A stretch of DNA of 64,000 nucleotides from Paramoeba atlantica. Taxonomy: Eukaryota > Discosea. The stretch lies in the NCBI GenBank assembly GCA_977017575.1, contig CDRNVI010000021.1, positions 434,001-498,000 of the forward strand, read 5' to 3'. Shown in pieces: positions 34,682-44,300 of the stretch; position 1 is the first letter of the stretch, and every line of letters starts with the position of its first letter. The notes under the pieces are model-generated. The model had not been told where the DNA came from. It ran no database searches and worked only from the letters and a program-made list of their open reading frames with translations. Made by a program: the position numbers and the translations under genes.

Positions 34682-36346
34682 ATGAATTCTCTGCTGCATC
34701 ATTTTGACACGGGAAGGCCAATAGCTGCTGCAGTGAATCCCCCCGATCTAATTCAAAAACGTGACCGAGAAACAGGAGGAAGGCTTTATTTTCGTTTTCC
34801 GCCTGAGCCGAACGGCTACCTGCACATTGGGCACGCAAAAAGTATGCGTCTTAACTTTGGCGAAGCTAAGCTCCACAATGGAAAATGTTACTTGCGTTAC
34901 GACGATACTAATCCTGAGTCCGAGAGTCCAGAATATATTTCTGCTATCGAAGAAATGGTAAGATGGATGGGATGGGAACCGGACTGGGTTACTTTTTCGT
35001 CTGATTACTTTGCTCAGCTTTATGAATTTGCGCTCCGCTTGATTGAAATGGGAAAGGCTTATGTAGATCACAGCACGAAAGAAGAAATAAAGAAACAAAG
35101 GGAAATTCGTGTTGAGTCACCGTACCGCAACCGGGGCGTAGAAGAGAATCTTGCGTTGTTTGAAAATATGCGCCGAGGTTTATTGCAGGAAGGCGAAGCT
35201 ACTTTAAGACTTAAAATGGATATGGCGCATGATAATCCGAACATGCGAGACTGTATTGCCTATCGAATAAAATTTTGTGCTCACCCACACGTGGGGGATA
35301 AATGGTGCATTTATCCTTCGTACGATTTCACTCATTGCATCATCGATTCTCTAGAAAACATCTCATACTCGTTATGTACGCTTGAATTCGAAATACGTCG
35401 TGAGTCCTATTATTGGCTTCTTGAGGCTCTAGATCTTTACCGGCCCTCCGTTTGGGAATTTTCAAGATTAAACGTCACTGGTAGTTTACTTTCGAAAAGA
35501 AAGATTAACGTATTAGTGGACACAGGTATTGTACGTGGCTTTGATGACCCACGCTTGCTGACACTTAGTGGTATGCGCAGAAGGGGGTATACACCAGAAG
35601 TTATAAATGAATTCTGCGAGCTAGTCGGCGTTACTCGTGCACAGAATGTAATTGATATTAAACTATTAGAACACGTACTGCGACGGAATTTGGACAGCTC
35701 AGCGCTGCGTCGCTTCGGCATATTGAAACCAGTTTGTGTTATTATTGATAATGTCTCAGACGATTTTTCTCTGCCAGTCACTGCTTTAAATCATCCAAAA
35801 TGTCGCGACTTAGGAACACGTACTCTGATGCTAACGAAGCGGTTTTTTATCGATTCGCAAGATTTTAAAAATGTCGATGAGCGTAACTTTTTTGGCTTAG
35901 CACCTAATCAAGAAAAAGCTGTAGGTCTCAAGTACGGGCCCAACGTTTACTATCAGAGTCATGAGGTAAACGCAGAAACTGGTGAAGTAGACAACGTACG
36001 TGTGACTCTTGACACAGAAAAGACTGTGCGACCGAAAACGCACATTCACTGGCTCAGTGAGTTGCATTCCAACCCTGCTGAGTTTCGCTTGTACGATCCA
36101 CTCCTCGTGGATGATCGTGCTGCCGTCGAAGCCGATTTTTTAAAGTACATCAATCCGAAAAGTGAAAGTATCATACATGGAAGAGTCGAAAAAAGCATCG
36201 TGTCTTTACCCACATTTAATACAGTTCAATTTGAAAGAGTGGGATATTTTACTGTTGATGTAGATGCCACAGAGAAACATCCCGTTCTCAACCGCGTTAT
36301 CTCTTTAAAAGAAGATGCCAAGGTGAGTATGCTGAGAAAGGAGTAA
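34682..36346 (+). CDS. Glutaminyl-tRNA synthetase
   Basis: Class I aminoacyl-tRNA synthetase that charges tRNA-Gln for protein synthesis. The 554-residue protein has the nucleotide-binding motif PEPNGYLHIGHAKS (HIGH at 48-51), the KMSKS equivalent LLSKRK at 269-274, and the GlnRS-specific GDKWCIYPSYDFTHCI and LEFEIRRESYYWL, which separate it from GluRS. FDDPRL and a beta-barrel anticodon-binding region (residues about 340-550) follow. It starts with the catalytic core after about 30 residues, so it lacks the long N-terminal extension of many eukaryotic GlnRSs. The ATG was chosen because the upstream frame opens only from GTG. In trypanosomes one nuclear GlnRS serves cytosol and mitochondrion; whether this holds here is unknown. 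Confidence 0.95.
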   Translation: MNSLLHHFDTGRPIAAAVNPPDLIQKRDRETGGRLYFRFPPEPNGYLHIGHAKSMRLNFGEAKLHNGKCYLRYDDTNPESESPEYISAIEEMVRWMGWEPDWVTFSSDYFAQLYEFALRLIEMGKAYVDHSTKEEIKKQREIRVESPYRNRGVEENLALFENMRRGLLQEGEATLRLKMDMAHDNPNMRDCIAYRIKFCAHPHVGDKWCIYPSYDFTHCIIDSLENISYSLCTLEFEIRRESYYWLLEALDLYRPSVWEFSRLNVTGSLLSKRKINVLVDTGIVRGFDDPRLLTLSGMRRRGYTPEVINEFCELVGVTRAQNVIDIKLLEHVLRRNLDSSALRRFGILKPVCVIIDNVSDDFSLPVTALNHPKCRDLGTRTLMLTKRFFIDSQDFKNVDERNFFGLAPNQEKAVGLKYGPNVYYQSHEVNAETGEVDNVRVTLDTEKTVRPKTHIHWLSELHSNPAEFRLYDPLLVDDRAAVEADFLKYINPKSESIIHGRVEKSIVSLPTFNTVQFERVGYFTVDVDATEKHPVLNRVISLKEDAKVSMLRKE

Positions 36347-36972
36347 TGTGGAAAAGCAAAATTTATTTTTGGTACCCCAATAGCAACTTTGCACGGCGTT
36401 ATTCTCTGTACTTGGTATGCTTATTACGCTATTATCTTTTTATATTCGATCTGTTGTCGTGGATATTTTTAGCGCTTTGGCAGAAACATCTCTTTCTCAG
36501 CTGGTTGGTCGTAACGTTTCTTTGTTAAACGTTGGAACGATATTATTTTGTGCTTTCACTGCACTACTGGCAGATACAAGATATTTTATTAAATAATATC
36601 CATAAATGATTTATGTTTTTATTGGACGCCTTGAAGCACAAGGACAATTATATTGATCGCCTGTGAGATCTAAGAGGTCCAGGAGTGTCCCTATTTTTTA
36701 TGTGAGGTGTGGGTCTGGTAACCCTACAGAATATGACGATTTTTGAGTTTTAAGGTCGTAGAATGATAAAAAGGGGTTAATGTGAAAGCAAGTAATTGTT
36801 GCGTGCCTATTATAATATCGAATGACTTCACGACAAGAAGAGCTGTAAGTGTTTATATTGTGTTTTTTCCATGCGTATATCATTCTCTCCACAATGTTTT
36901 TGGGTCAGTTGTTGTTTTGTAGGATATCCTTTTCGGCTTCTGAAAAGTAGCTAAACAGCATTTCGGTCGGCA
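36347..36972. other. Intergenic region, no gene seen
   Basis: AT-rich sequence. A 60-codon frame overlaps the GlnRS stop (ATG at 36346) but is Phe/Leu/Trp-rich low-complexity and has no family resemblance. No repeats of note. Confidence 0.6.
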
Positions 36973-39453
36973 ATGAGTATTTGGAGTAGATTTAGTGGAG
37001 TTTTGTCTTTGAACCAACTAACTTCTCACGTTCACGCAGGCGAGCTTCAAGCTCCCTTGTTTCTTCTAATCACGAATCGTTTGTTTGGAAGCTCTGCATC
37101 AAGCACCATCCCATTTTGTTCACCATGGAGATTACTGCAAAGTCTTATAATGCAATATTATGGCGTTCATATGAAATTGTATGTGGAACACACGAAGCAA
37201 CTTGAAAACGGGGATAATAGCTTATCCACTGTATTTCTTGTAGACGAAAGTAGTTCTATTCCAAGAGAAGTGATGCTACGAGCAGTTTCTACCAGTACTT
37301 TCGACTTGTGCCTACTGGCCTTAAGAATACGCTTTCCCCAAGAATGTGAAAGATTTCTTCTAAAAAATCCCGCAAAAGAGCGAAATTTGTGGCTACCTCT
37401 CGTAAAGCGCTTTCAGCCTTCTATGAAAATCAAGAATTTGCTACACAGAGACCTTGACACTCCACTAAAGATTGCGAAGGTCGTACCACTAGTAGTGACT
37501 CTTCGCAGGTTACTTCATGAGGTGACTCTCGTTCGCACTATCTCATCAACTCAAGTACAATTGGGAACTTCTCCGCATATATTTTTTTCTCATCGGACAG
37601 TTTCATTCAACCTCAATGGCAATGAATATTCCCTTGGAACATATCGCATGTATCTCGATGCTTTGAAAAAAGGGTTTGACCGTAAACTATACAGTTCATG
37701 GATAAGGCACATTCATGAAGGTTGGGCTATGTATCATGATCTAACATTTTTCTGTAAGTTGAAGATTCTCATGATTCTTACGTACGGCACTTCGTTCCAT
37801 ATTGTTAGTGTGCCTGGACATGAAACGAAAAGATCTCCTTTATCATGTTCTCTTTACATAGTGTTCTCGGAAAACGGTAAAGAAGAGAAGTATCTTCTTT
37901 CAAGGCGGGCCGCATGTGAAAAGGTTAGAAAACTAAATGCACTCCAAGAAGTATGTGCTCTTTACTGCTTAGATATTTTGTTCCCCCGTGACTTGTGGAA
38001 GTTCTCGGCTTTGAGCTCTTCTATGCAAGACGCCCTACAAACCACTTTGGAAGAAGGCTCACTAAAATACTTGACTTTCACTACGCCAATATTTGATGTT
38101 GGGGGAACTCGTCTAATGATTCAAAAAGGGGCAATAGTAAGCGATCCTTCCGTTCTACGGCATCAGAGTCCTCAAGGGAGACCAACATTAGAACCTTCAC
38201 TATCTATTTTAGAATATTCTTTTCCTGGGGACAAACAACGCTGCGCGGATAAAGCGAAAACCAAAAAAAACGAAACGCCGCCGTTGCGAGTGTATCTCGA
38301 TACTTTTTTCGATCACATCCAGAATGACAACATATTGTCGAGTGTGTTACACTCAATATCTCACAGATTGGTCCCCATTATAAAAGTAGATGATAGTGAT
38401 GATGAAATTCTTCGAGGTCTATTTCGTATTGCATATGGTGAGAATATGCTAGAAATCAACACAGTAGATCATATCGTACAGATTGCAAAGGGTACTGAAT
38501 GGGAGCATACTTCCACTTCCGTTAGCGAAGTTCTTGCACAATATTTTCCCGAATGGTGTGACGCCATAGCAATATACAATGACGCTCACTACAATGAAGA
38601 CGAAGATTTCTTATCCAACAAGAAAAGTGTTACAAGTAAAGATACTGCCATACATCCACATCAGGCTTTCCAGTCATTGAACGGGGCCAATCAGAATAAT
38701 CAAATGCTTATGTTATTCCGGGAAAATGTTGGGAGCATCCTTCCATTTTCTCAACACAGTTCGAGACTCTCTCGTTATCGTGCTGAGGCAAAACTCCGCG
38801 TGGGCCCACTGCGTGAATCGTTTTCACATGACGGATTATGCGTACGTCTCGCTTCTTTGAAAATGAAAACCGTGGCCATATGTACTCTGAAGTCCGACGT
38901 ACCAGTTTTGAGAACACTCTTAGATTGCTATGAACAGTTAATATCAACTGAGATTGTAGAAAATCAGGATTCTTATTGTCGGCAAGTGATACTGGGGCTT
39001 CAAAGACAACAAGAAAAAGATGGATTTGGAGGTGAAGATGTCTTAAGCGCCTTTTACAGAGTCTTAAGCACTCTAGTTCTTTTAGAATACGGGTACTCAA
39101 TAAACATTAGTCAGAGCCATTCAGACAAGGAGGTCCAATGGGAATCCTCTATTTTTATTTATCCTTTTAATAATAAGTCTGTCTCGAAAGATATGTTTTC
39201 AAGTCATATTCATCAAGATAGGAATAGCAAAGGGTCAATTCCCAGTCATGATGCATCATGTAAAATATTTCTTGCCGCAGCGCATTCACCAAAAAAGAAA
39301 ATAGCGCTGCTTTCAGCATACTTAATGGCAATAAAGAGACATTTTCCAAAGTATGTGAATTATTTTAGATACCTTTGCCAATTCGTGGAAAAAAAGCAAG
39401 CGTCTCTGGATGGAGCACATACATGTACTTCCCTGGCAACTCTACACAGATAA
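36973..39453 (+). CDS. Hypothetical 826-residue protein
   Basis: A single long frame between GlnRS and an LRR gene, with codon use like its neighbours. I do not recognise the family. There is no signal peptide or clear membrane span. The N-terminal 30 residues have few acidic residues and could be a mitochondrial presequence. The middle (residues about 280-345) and the C-terminal half (about 615-680, AEAKLRVGPLRESF then VRLASLKMKTVAICTLKSD) have the feel of alpha/beta RNA-binding folds such as dsRBD, but this is weak. Asp/Glu-rich loops occur near residues 475 and 545. Large orphan proteins of this kind in kinetoplastids often belong to mitochondrial RNA-editing or ribosome complexes; that is context only, not evidence. 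Confidence 0.8.
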   Translation: MSIWSRFSGVLSLNQLTSHVHAGELQAPLFLLITNRLFGSSASSTIPFCSPWRLLQSLIMQYYGVHMKLYVEHTKQLENGDNSLSTVFLVDESSSIPREVMLRAVSTSTFDLCLLALRIRFPQECERFLLKNPAKERNLWLPLVKRFQPSMKIKNLLHRDLDTPLKIAKVVPLVVTLRRLLHEVTLVRTISSTQVQLGTSPHIFFSHRTVSFNLNGNEYSLGTYRMYLDALKKGFDRKLYSSWIRHIHEGWAMYHDLTFFCKLKILMILTYGTSFHIVSVPGHETKRSPLSCSLYIVFSENGKEEKYLLSRRAACEKVRKLNALQEVCALYCLDILFPRDLWKFSALSSSMQDALQTTLEEGSLKYLTFTTPIFDVGGTRLMIQKGAIVSDPSVLRHQSPQGRPTLEPSLSILEYSFPGDKQRCADKAKTKKNETPPLRVYLDTFFDHIQNDNILSSVLHSISHRLVPIIKVDDSDDEILRGLFRIAYGENMLEINTVDHIVQIAKGTEWEHTSTSVSEVLAQYFPEWCDAIAIYNDAHYNEDEDFLSNKKSVTSKDTAIHPHQAFQSLNGANQNNQMLMLFRENVGSILPFSQHSSRLSRYRAEAKLRVGPLRESFSHDGLCVRLASLKMKTVAICTLKSDVPVLRTLLDCYEQLISTEIVENQDSYCRQVILGLQRQQEKDGFGGEDVLSAFYRVLSTLVLLEYGYSINISQSHSDKEVQWESSIFIYPFNNKSVSKDMFSSHIHQDRNSKGSIPSHDASCKIFLAAAHSPKKKIALLSAYLMAIKRHFPKYVNYFRYLCQFVEKKQASLDGAHTCTSLATLHR

Positions 39454-40033
39454 TTGCGTTCGAAATAAGGGTGCCTATTAGAAACTGTCGATTTAGCATA
39501 ACTGCCGATACTTTTATAGTATAACTTCTCTTGTTTCTCCTATGCACAAACATTTTGCTTCTCGTTTGTGTCTCGTTTTGCTTCTCCATACAATAACGAT
39601 CTAAGATTCTTACATCTTTCTTAAAGAAGAAAAAATAATTATGCGATTTCTTTCTTGCGGTTGTTGTAATTTCTTTTCTTAGTTTTGCTTGCCGTTTATT
39701 TATCTATAGCTGTAGACTTTTTCTTTTCCCGTGAAATAAAGTTTACGTAGGCGGATACTCTTGTTTAACCGTACCTGAGACCAAAAATTGAGCATTGATG
39801 AAAGAATACGGAGTATTCTTCATGTTTTGCAGAGGACAATTTTTTTACTCAATCTCTATAAATTTATTTTTATCGTTACTTTCAGGTACATTTTTCAACC
39901 TCAGACACAGATTTGCTAATACCGTTCAGTCGCATAAACCGGTGGACTTGAACCAAATTTGCACACTTTTGATTAGATTAGTTTACTTTATAATATTGTT
40001 CCCCTTTTTTATTTTACCATTGCTTTCACATTT
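39454..40033. other. Intergenic region, no convincing gene
   Basis: T-rich sequence. An 80-codon frame from ATG 39798 encodes a hydrophobic, Phe/Leu/Ile-rich peptide that follows from the T-richness. It could be a small membrane protein but has no recognisable motif. Confidence 0.5.
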
Positions 40034-40663
40034 ATGCTAAGTTGTATACTGTTACACGATAGCCAGTTGTCAGTCACACGAGCAAGCAAGGTGCGCGGTG
40101 CTGTGCTGCCTCAGGAGTACTCTCTGTACCAGTTAATACAGAATACGACAAACACGCATGTGTCATGGAGCGCATCGACAGTAGCGTGTGAGTGGGATGG
40201 TGCGTATTGTATAGATGATAAAGTGGTTCGTCTGAATTGGAGTGGCCGCGGTATACGGGGTACATTACGGTGGGAACATCTACCAAGCACACTTCTCTTT
40301 TTCGATGCGGGTGAAGATTCTGACTTTCCCACTTTCGGGAATTTCTACATGCATGACGTTATCTGCAACTCGCTTTGTGGGGAACTACCATTTGAGGTTC
40401 TTCCGAAGAGTCTTGAATATCTATACGTTGGACGAAATAAATTGATCGGAAGTTTTAACGGAAAAGACTTACCTCATCATCTAGTTGAATTGTATCTGCA
40501 TGACAATGAGTTCGATGGCACAATTCATTTTCCGTCTCTTCCTCAAACATTGACAGTTCTCTGTGTTAGCAAAAATCAATATATGTCTGGAGTTTACGTT
40601 GCTTCTCAAAATAGAAATTTGACGCTTATTTGGGATCAAACACTGATTGAGCTCCGTGCGTGA
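40034..40663 (+). CDS. Leucine-rich repeat protein, paralogue 1
   Basis: 209 residues, related to the genes at 51063 and 55464. Layout: a short N-terminus; a segment resembling the plant LRRNT motif (LPQEYSLYQLIQ then CEWDGAYC, Cys52 and Cys59); then LRRs with the pattern LPxxLxxLYxxxNxxxGxxxx (for example VLPKSLEYLYVGRNKLIGSF and LPHHLVELYLHDNEFDGTI). The last unit runs into a conserved tail. The N-terminus MLSCILLHDS is only weakly hydrophobic, so secretion is uncertain. Families of short LRR proteins of this style are expanded in free-living and endosymbiotic kinetoplastids; ligands are unknown. Confidence 0.8.
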   Translation: MLSCILLHDSQLSVTRASKVRGAVLPQEYSLYQLIQNTTNTHVSWSASTVACEWDGAYCIDDKVVRLNWSGRGIRGTLRWEHLPSTLLFFDAGEDSDFPTFGNFYMHDVICNSLCGELPFEVLPKSLEYLYVGRNKLIGSFNGKDLPHHLVELYLHDNEFDGTIHFPSLPQTLTVLCVSKNQYMSGVYVASQNRNLTLIWDQTLIELRA

Positions 40664-41254
40664 GATAGAGTGTCACACATAAATGTTCATAGTACTTTTT
40701 CGAAAGAGCGTGTAATACTATCCCCCCCGATCCTAGCATTGCCTCGGTACCCCCCTGACTAGCGTTGCTTTTTAGACTGAGCGGCATTTTTTTTTGGGGG
40801 GGGGGGTGGATTATGGTAAAAATATACCCTAAAAAGCGTTTGTTTTGTAATCTTCCTCAGTAATTCCACAATATTGTCGGCTGAGCAATTCTTGGGCCCC
40901 TGTTTTTGATCCCCCCTCCTAGCGTTGCTTTTCACCAAAACCAGGCAACGCTAGGATAGGGGGGATAGTACTACATAATATGTACATAATATACTGCCCC
41001 CCTCCCCCTAAGCGGACCCGGCCAGCCCCCCCGTTTAAGCGCACTAAAACGAGGTGCGCTTAAACGGGTGGGGACAGTACTTGTTAAAATTTTAAATTGT
41101 ATGTCATACATATTACGGTGTAATACGGTTATGTAATAGACTTCACAATAAAAACTACTGTCATACTACACGCGTGTAAGTCATATTATACGGTACTTAC
41201 CCGGTAATTTCTGGTCCTTATTTAGTTCTAGAAATACATCAAATTAAATACTTC
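40664..41254. repeat. Palindromic C/G-tract cluster
   Basis: No gene. It holds several divergent copies, in both orientations, of a motif AGTACTATCCCCCC-TATCCTAGCGTTGCC: + at about 40716-40743, partial + at 40753-40770 and 40909-40928, - at about 40933-40962. A G-run near 40795-40807 and a perfect 15-bp hairpin at 41030-41068 (stem CCCGTTTAAGCGCAC, 9-nt loop) follow. This may be a nest of small non-coding (MITE-like) elements; a related fragment lies at 30.7 kb. Confidence 0.65.
41030..41068. repeat. Perfect 15-bp inverted repeat
   Basis: CCCGTTTAAGCGCAC at 41030-41044 pairs with its exact reverse complement at 41054-41068 around a 9-nt loop. It lies between C-rich and G-rich flanks. Confidence 0.85.
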
Positions 41255-42175
41255 ATGCCTAGCGACAAAGACACAGAGAGTGTTTCATCTCCTCTTGCTC
41301 CAAATGGGGACGAACGAAAGATTATTAGCGCAGTAAAATTTTTAAAGGACAAAAGGGTACAGAATAGTCCTTTAATGGGACAAGTACGTTTTTTAAAGAG
41401 CAAAGGACTTTCTCTGGATGAAGTTCATCTTGCCTTCGAAAAAGCTGGCCTGACGAAGACAATGGAAGAATTACGTCCCATCTTTTTTCGCACTCAAATG
41501 AATTCATCCGATGTTGTGAATACATCCGCAGCCCCAAATTCTTACGGCAATAAATCTACACAGCAGATTGCATACAGTTCGGGACCGCGTTCACCTTCAG
41601 TATCGACTACAGCTTCTGGAACACGTGATAGCACTTGGGCTACTTGGGCTGTACGTTCCATTACAGGTTCTCTTGCTATAATTGGTGCTTACCAATTGAT
41701 GCGATCATATCTACCTTTCGAAGTAAGGTGGAAGGAGGAGTCCTCTGAAAACACTGTTCTAGAGAACGTAAAAGCTTTATCCAGAGAAAATATTGATGGA
41801 TCAGAAGACGTTCAACAGAAACATATTCCACAGCTACGTGAGTCCCTTACACGCTCTGAGGAGGAAGTCTCTCGCCTTCGGCGAGATCGCGTTGACTTGC
41901 AGAGCAATGCAGCAAAAACAAGGGGTGAACTTCAGTCGAAGCAACGGAAACTGGAAGCTGTAGAGGCAGAAAACCGCAGACTTCAAGATGAGTTATACAA
42001 GAAGACCAGTAGTACGATGGCTGTGACCACGACACAGGATGATTCTCAACAACTCTGCGAGCACGCGCAACAAATTAGAAGCGACATTAAAGAAACTATC
42101 GACCAGGTAGAAGCAGCGGAAAATTTGCAAGTGGAAAAGTTTGACGGGCAGCCCGAAACTCGTATCATAAGTTGA
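41255..42175 (+). CDS. PEX14: Peroxin 14 (glycosomal/peroxisomal docking protein)
   Basis: PEX14 docks the cargo receptors PEX5 and PEX7 at the peroxisome or glycosome membrane with PEX13. Residues 20-66 form the conserved N-terminal helical domain (ISAVKFLKDKRVQNSPLMGQ, VRFLKSKGLSLDEVHLAFEKAG), with the Phe/Lys pattern that binds the WxxxF/Y motifs of PEX5. A Ser-rich linker leads to one membrane segment at about 130-150 (WAVRSITGSLAIIGAYQLM), followed by a coiled coil at about 185-250 that supports oligomerisation. The 306-residue length is in the family range. In kinetoplastids this would imply glycosomes. An AG lies in the leader. Confidence 0.93.
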   Translation: MPSDKDTESVSSPLAPNGDERKIISAVKFLKDKRVQNSPLMGQVRFLKSKGLSLDEVHLAFEKAGLTKTMEELRPIFFRTQMNSSDVVNTSAAPNSYGNKSTQQIAYSSGPRSPSVSTTASGTRDSTWATWAVRSITGSLAIIGAYQLMRSYLPFEVRWKEESSENTVLENVKALSRENIDGSEDVQQKHIPQLRESLTRSEEEVSRLRRDRVDLQSNAAKTRGELQSKQRKLEAVEAENRRLQDELYKKTSSTMAVTTTQDDSQQLCEHAQQIRSDIKETIDQVEAAENLQVEKFDGQPETRIIS

Positions 42176-42568
42176 GGTCCTTGGCCGATTTTCGGTGGTT
42201 TCTGTGTGCATTGATCATCAGCAGCATTTTGAGATTTATGGGCGAGTACTGGCTGCATCGTAGTCGTCTTGTGGCGAACTTCAGCGTATCAATAATAGTG
42301 TCTTCATATATTATTTAGTCGAGTACTTTTACGCACACATAAGAGAAGCGTACATGTATGAAGCGTAAAATTTGTTTTGCAATCTTTATAAATATGCCTT
42401 ACTTTCAAAAAACATTTCGAAAGAGCTCTTGGATTAAATAGACTGTCTAAAAATCCTACCAGGATAGTACATAAATTTAGAATAGTACATAAATTTAAAA
42501 TAGAATACAGCTTTCGTTAGCCATAGGAGCTCTCCATATTACCTTCTCACAAGCACTTTACATCCCGT
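42176..42568. other. Intergenic region, no gene seen
   Basis: AT-rich, with a short direct repeat (ATAGTACATAAATTTA, twice near 42464-42500). Longest ATG frame is 27 codons. Confidence 0.6.
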
Positions 42569-43213
42569 ATGACAGTGATTTCGTTGCTTTTCCTTTGCTT
42601 ATCCGTTGGTCTAGGGCTGCCCTCACCCACCCGTGTGTCTTGCTTTATGTTCGACCTCGCAGCCAGGAGTTACAAGTGCTTTACCGAGGAATTGCCCCAG
42701 GACTACGCCGTTGCAGGAAATTTTAAAGCCCTTCCGGGATACAGCCAGTTTGTTGATTTTCGAATCACCGATCCTCGAGGGGCCTATGTCCACTCTGATA
42801 GCGGAAAAGACAACAGCGATTTCCGCTTTACCACCGCCTTGGCTGGTGACTACCACTTCTGCATTTATAACCGTCTGGTTCAAGGAGTAAAATACAACGA
42901 AGATTTGTACCGCACCGTGAGTCTAGACCTTCGACTTGGTCCCGATGCCACCGACTACGACGACCTGGCCACTAGAGAACATTTAAAACCTCTGGAGGTG
43001 GAACTGCGTATCATGGAGGACACCATACGTGCGATTAACACGGAGTACGCTTACTTCAAGCGTCGTGAGGCAGAGATGCGGAACACCAGCGAGCACTTAA
43101 ACAGTCGGTCTGCCTGGGTCACCTTCCTGTCCGTTGCTTTTGTCATAGCGTTTGCCTGGTGGCAAATACGCCACATGAAGGGGTTTCTCCGCTCCAAACG
43201 CTTAATAGATTAA
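42569..43213 (+). CDS. p24/EMP24 family cargo receptor
   Basis: Type I membrane protein of COPI/COPII vesicles that helps sort secretory cargo, including GPI-anchored proteins, between ER and Golgi. The 214 residues comprise a signal peptide (1 to about 17), a GOLD domain with the paired cysteines Cys25 and Cys37 (CFMFDLAARSYKCF), FRFTTALAGDYHFCIYN, a membrane-proximal coiled coil (EVELRIMEDTIRAIN), one transmembrane span near 182-197 and a short basic cytosolic tail (IRHMKGFLRSKRLID) that resembles p24 coatomer-binding tails. Closest in style to the p24-delta/TMED10 group. GPI anchoring is heavily used by kinetoplastids, which fits. Confidence 0.9.
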   Translation: MTVISLLFLCLSVGLGLPSPTRVSCFMFDLAARSYKCFTEELPQDYAVAGNFKALPGYSQFVDFRITDPRGAYVHSDSGKDNSDFRFTTALAGDYHFCIYNRLVQGVKYNEDLYRTVSLDLRLGPDATDYDDLATREHLKPLEVELRIMEDTIRAINTEYAYFKRREAEMRNTSEHLNSRSAWVTFLSVAFVIAFAWWQIRHMKGFLRSKRLID

Positions 43214-43517
43214 AGATCGCGTCACAGGTACGTGGGGAGCTACGTATAAGTATGGTTCGCCTTGAAACACACATGTGCTTCGTTTTATTAGTCTTTATAT
43301 CAGGTAGGTGATGCCGAGTAACAGAATCTGTTCTGAGTTTTTCCTCCTATTCTTCGTTTCTAACTTCGTCGACAAAGGATAAAACGGGTATACCTTGTCT
43401 TACAGTACACCATCAAGTAACATTCCCTCAACCCTTCCCCAGCGCATTATTTCTCCCTTCTTTCCCTTTCTTTTCCCTCTTCTCCTTTCTTCCTTTTCCC
43501 TCCCCTCCCTCCCCTCC
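43214..43517. other. Leader region of proteasome alpha-5
   Basis: The last 76 nt are an almost pure CT tract running directly into the ATG at 43518, with the last AG at 43441-43442. This tract also begins the C-rich half of a GC island. No gene seen. Confidence 0.6.
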
Positions 43518-44300
43518 ATGTTCGGTGCCCGTTCCGAGTACGACCACGGGGTCAACACCTTCTCCCCCGAGGGCCGGCTCTTCCAAATCGAGTACGCCCG
43601 CAAAGCCATCACCCTCGGCGCCACCGGTCTCGGCCTCACCACCCCCGACGGCGTGGTCCTCGCCGCCGAGCGTCGCCTCCCCTCCCCCCTCCTCCTCCCC
43701 CCCTCCGTGCACAAGATCGTAACCCTCGACCACCACCTCGCCGCCGTCGTCTCCGGCATGACCGCCGACGCCCACACCCTCGTCCACCACGCCCGCGCCC
43801 TCGCCACCGCCCACACCCTCACCTACAACGAGCCCCTCCCCGCCGAGTCCCTCACCCGCGCCACCTGCGACCTCGCGCTCCGCTTCGGGGAGAGCCAACA
43901 CCGGAAGGACAACAACAACCACCACCACCACCACCACAAGGGCTCGACCCGCCCCCCCCCCGCGATGTCCCGCCCCTACGGGGTCGCGCTGCTGGTCGGG
44001 GGGGTGGACCCCGCGTCGGGGGTCTCGCTGTGGTCCACGGACCCCAGCGGGACGTACTGGCGGGAGGAGGCGGCGGCGGTGGGGGCGGGGGCGGAGGGGG
44101 CGCGGGGGGTGCTGGCGGAGAGGTACCGCCCGGGGATGGGGCTGGGGGAGGGGGTGGCGCTGGCGGTGGGGGTGCTGCAAGGGGTGATGGAGGAGGGGGT
44201 GCGGGGGGGGAATGTGGAGGTGGTGGTGGTGGAGAAGGGGACGGGGAGGGTGAGGGTGCTGGGGGAGGGGGAGGTGGAGGAGGTGGTGAGGGGGTTGTGA
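43518..44300 (+). CDS. PSMA5: 20S proteasome subunit alpha-5
   Basis: Structural alpha-ring subunit of the 20S proteasome. The start MFGARSEYDHGVNTFSPEGR is the alpha-5 N-terminal signature, followed by LFQIEYARKAI, SPLLLPPSVHKIV, VVSGMTADAHTLV and AMSRPYGVALLVGG. The 260-residue protein has an insertion of about 18 residues before AMSRP containing Asn3-His6-Lys, absent from human alpha-5. An upstream open frame is CT-tract leader. Base composition is extreme. Codons in the first half end mainly in C, and from about 43980 they end mainly in G, which also pushes the second half toward Gly, Val, Ala and Glu. The C-terminal half is therefore diverged but collinear with the family (VMEEGV...GEVEEVVRGL matches the usual ELEEVIKDI end). 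Confidence 0.93.
   Translation: MFGARSEYDHGVNTFSPEGRLFQIEYARKAITLGATGLGLTTPDGVVLAAERRLPSPLLLPPSVHKIVTLDHHLAAVVSGMTADAHTLVHHARALATAHTLTYNEPLPAESLTRATCDLALRFGESQHRKDNNNHHHHHHKGSTRPPPAMSRPYGVALLVGGVDPASGVSLWSTDPSGTYWREEAAAVGAGAEGARGVLAERYRPGMGLGEGVALAVGVLQGVMEEGVRGGNVEVVVVEKGTGRVRVLGEGEVEEVVRGL

Noticed and set aside
36346-36528. 60-codon frame overlapping the GlnRS stop
   Set aside because: No family features; AT-rich, Phe/Leu/Trp-rich.
39798-40040. 80-codon hydrophobic frame
   Set aside because: Composition follows the T-rich spacer; no motif, overlaps the start of the LRR gene.
43428-44180. Minus-strand 250-codon frame over proteasome alpha-5
   Set aside because: A consequence of extreme G/C bias lacking stops; low-complexity Gly/Val/His product.
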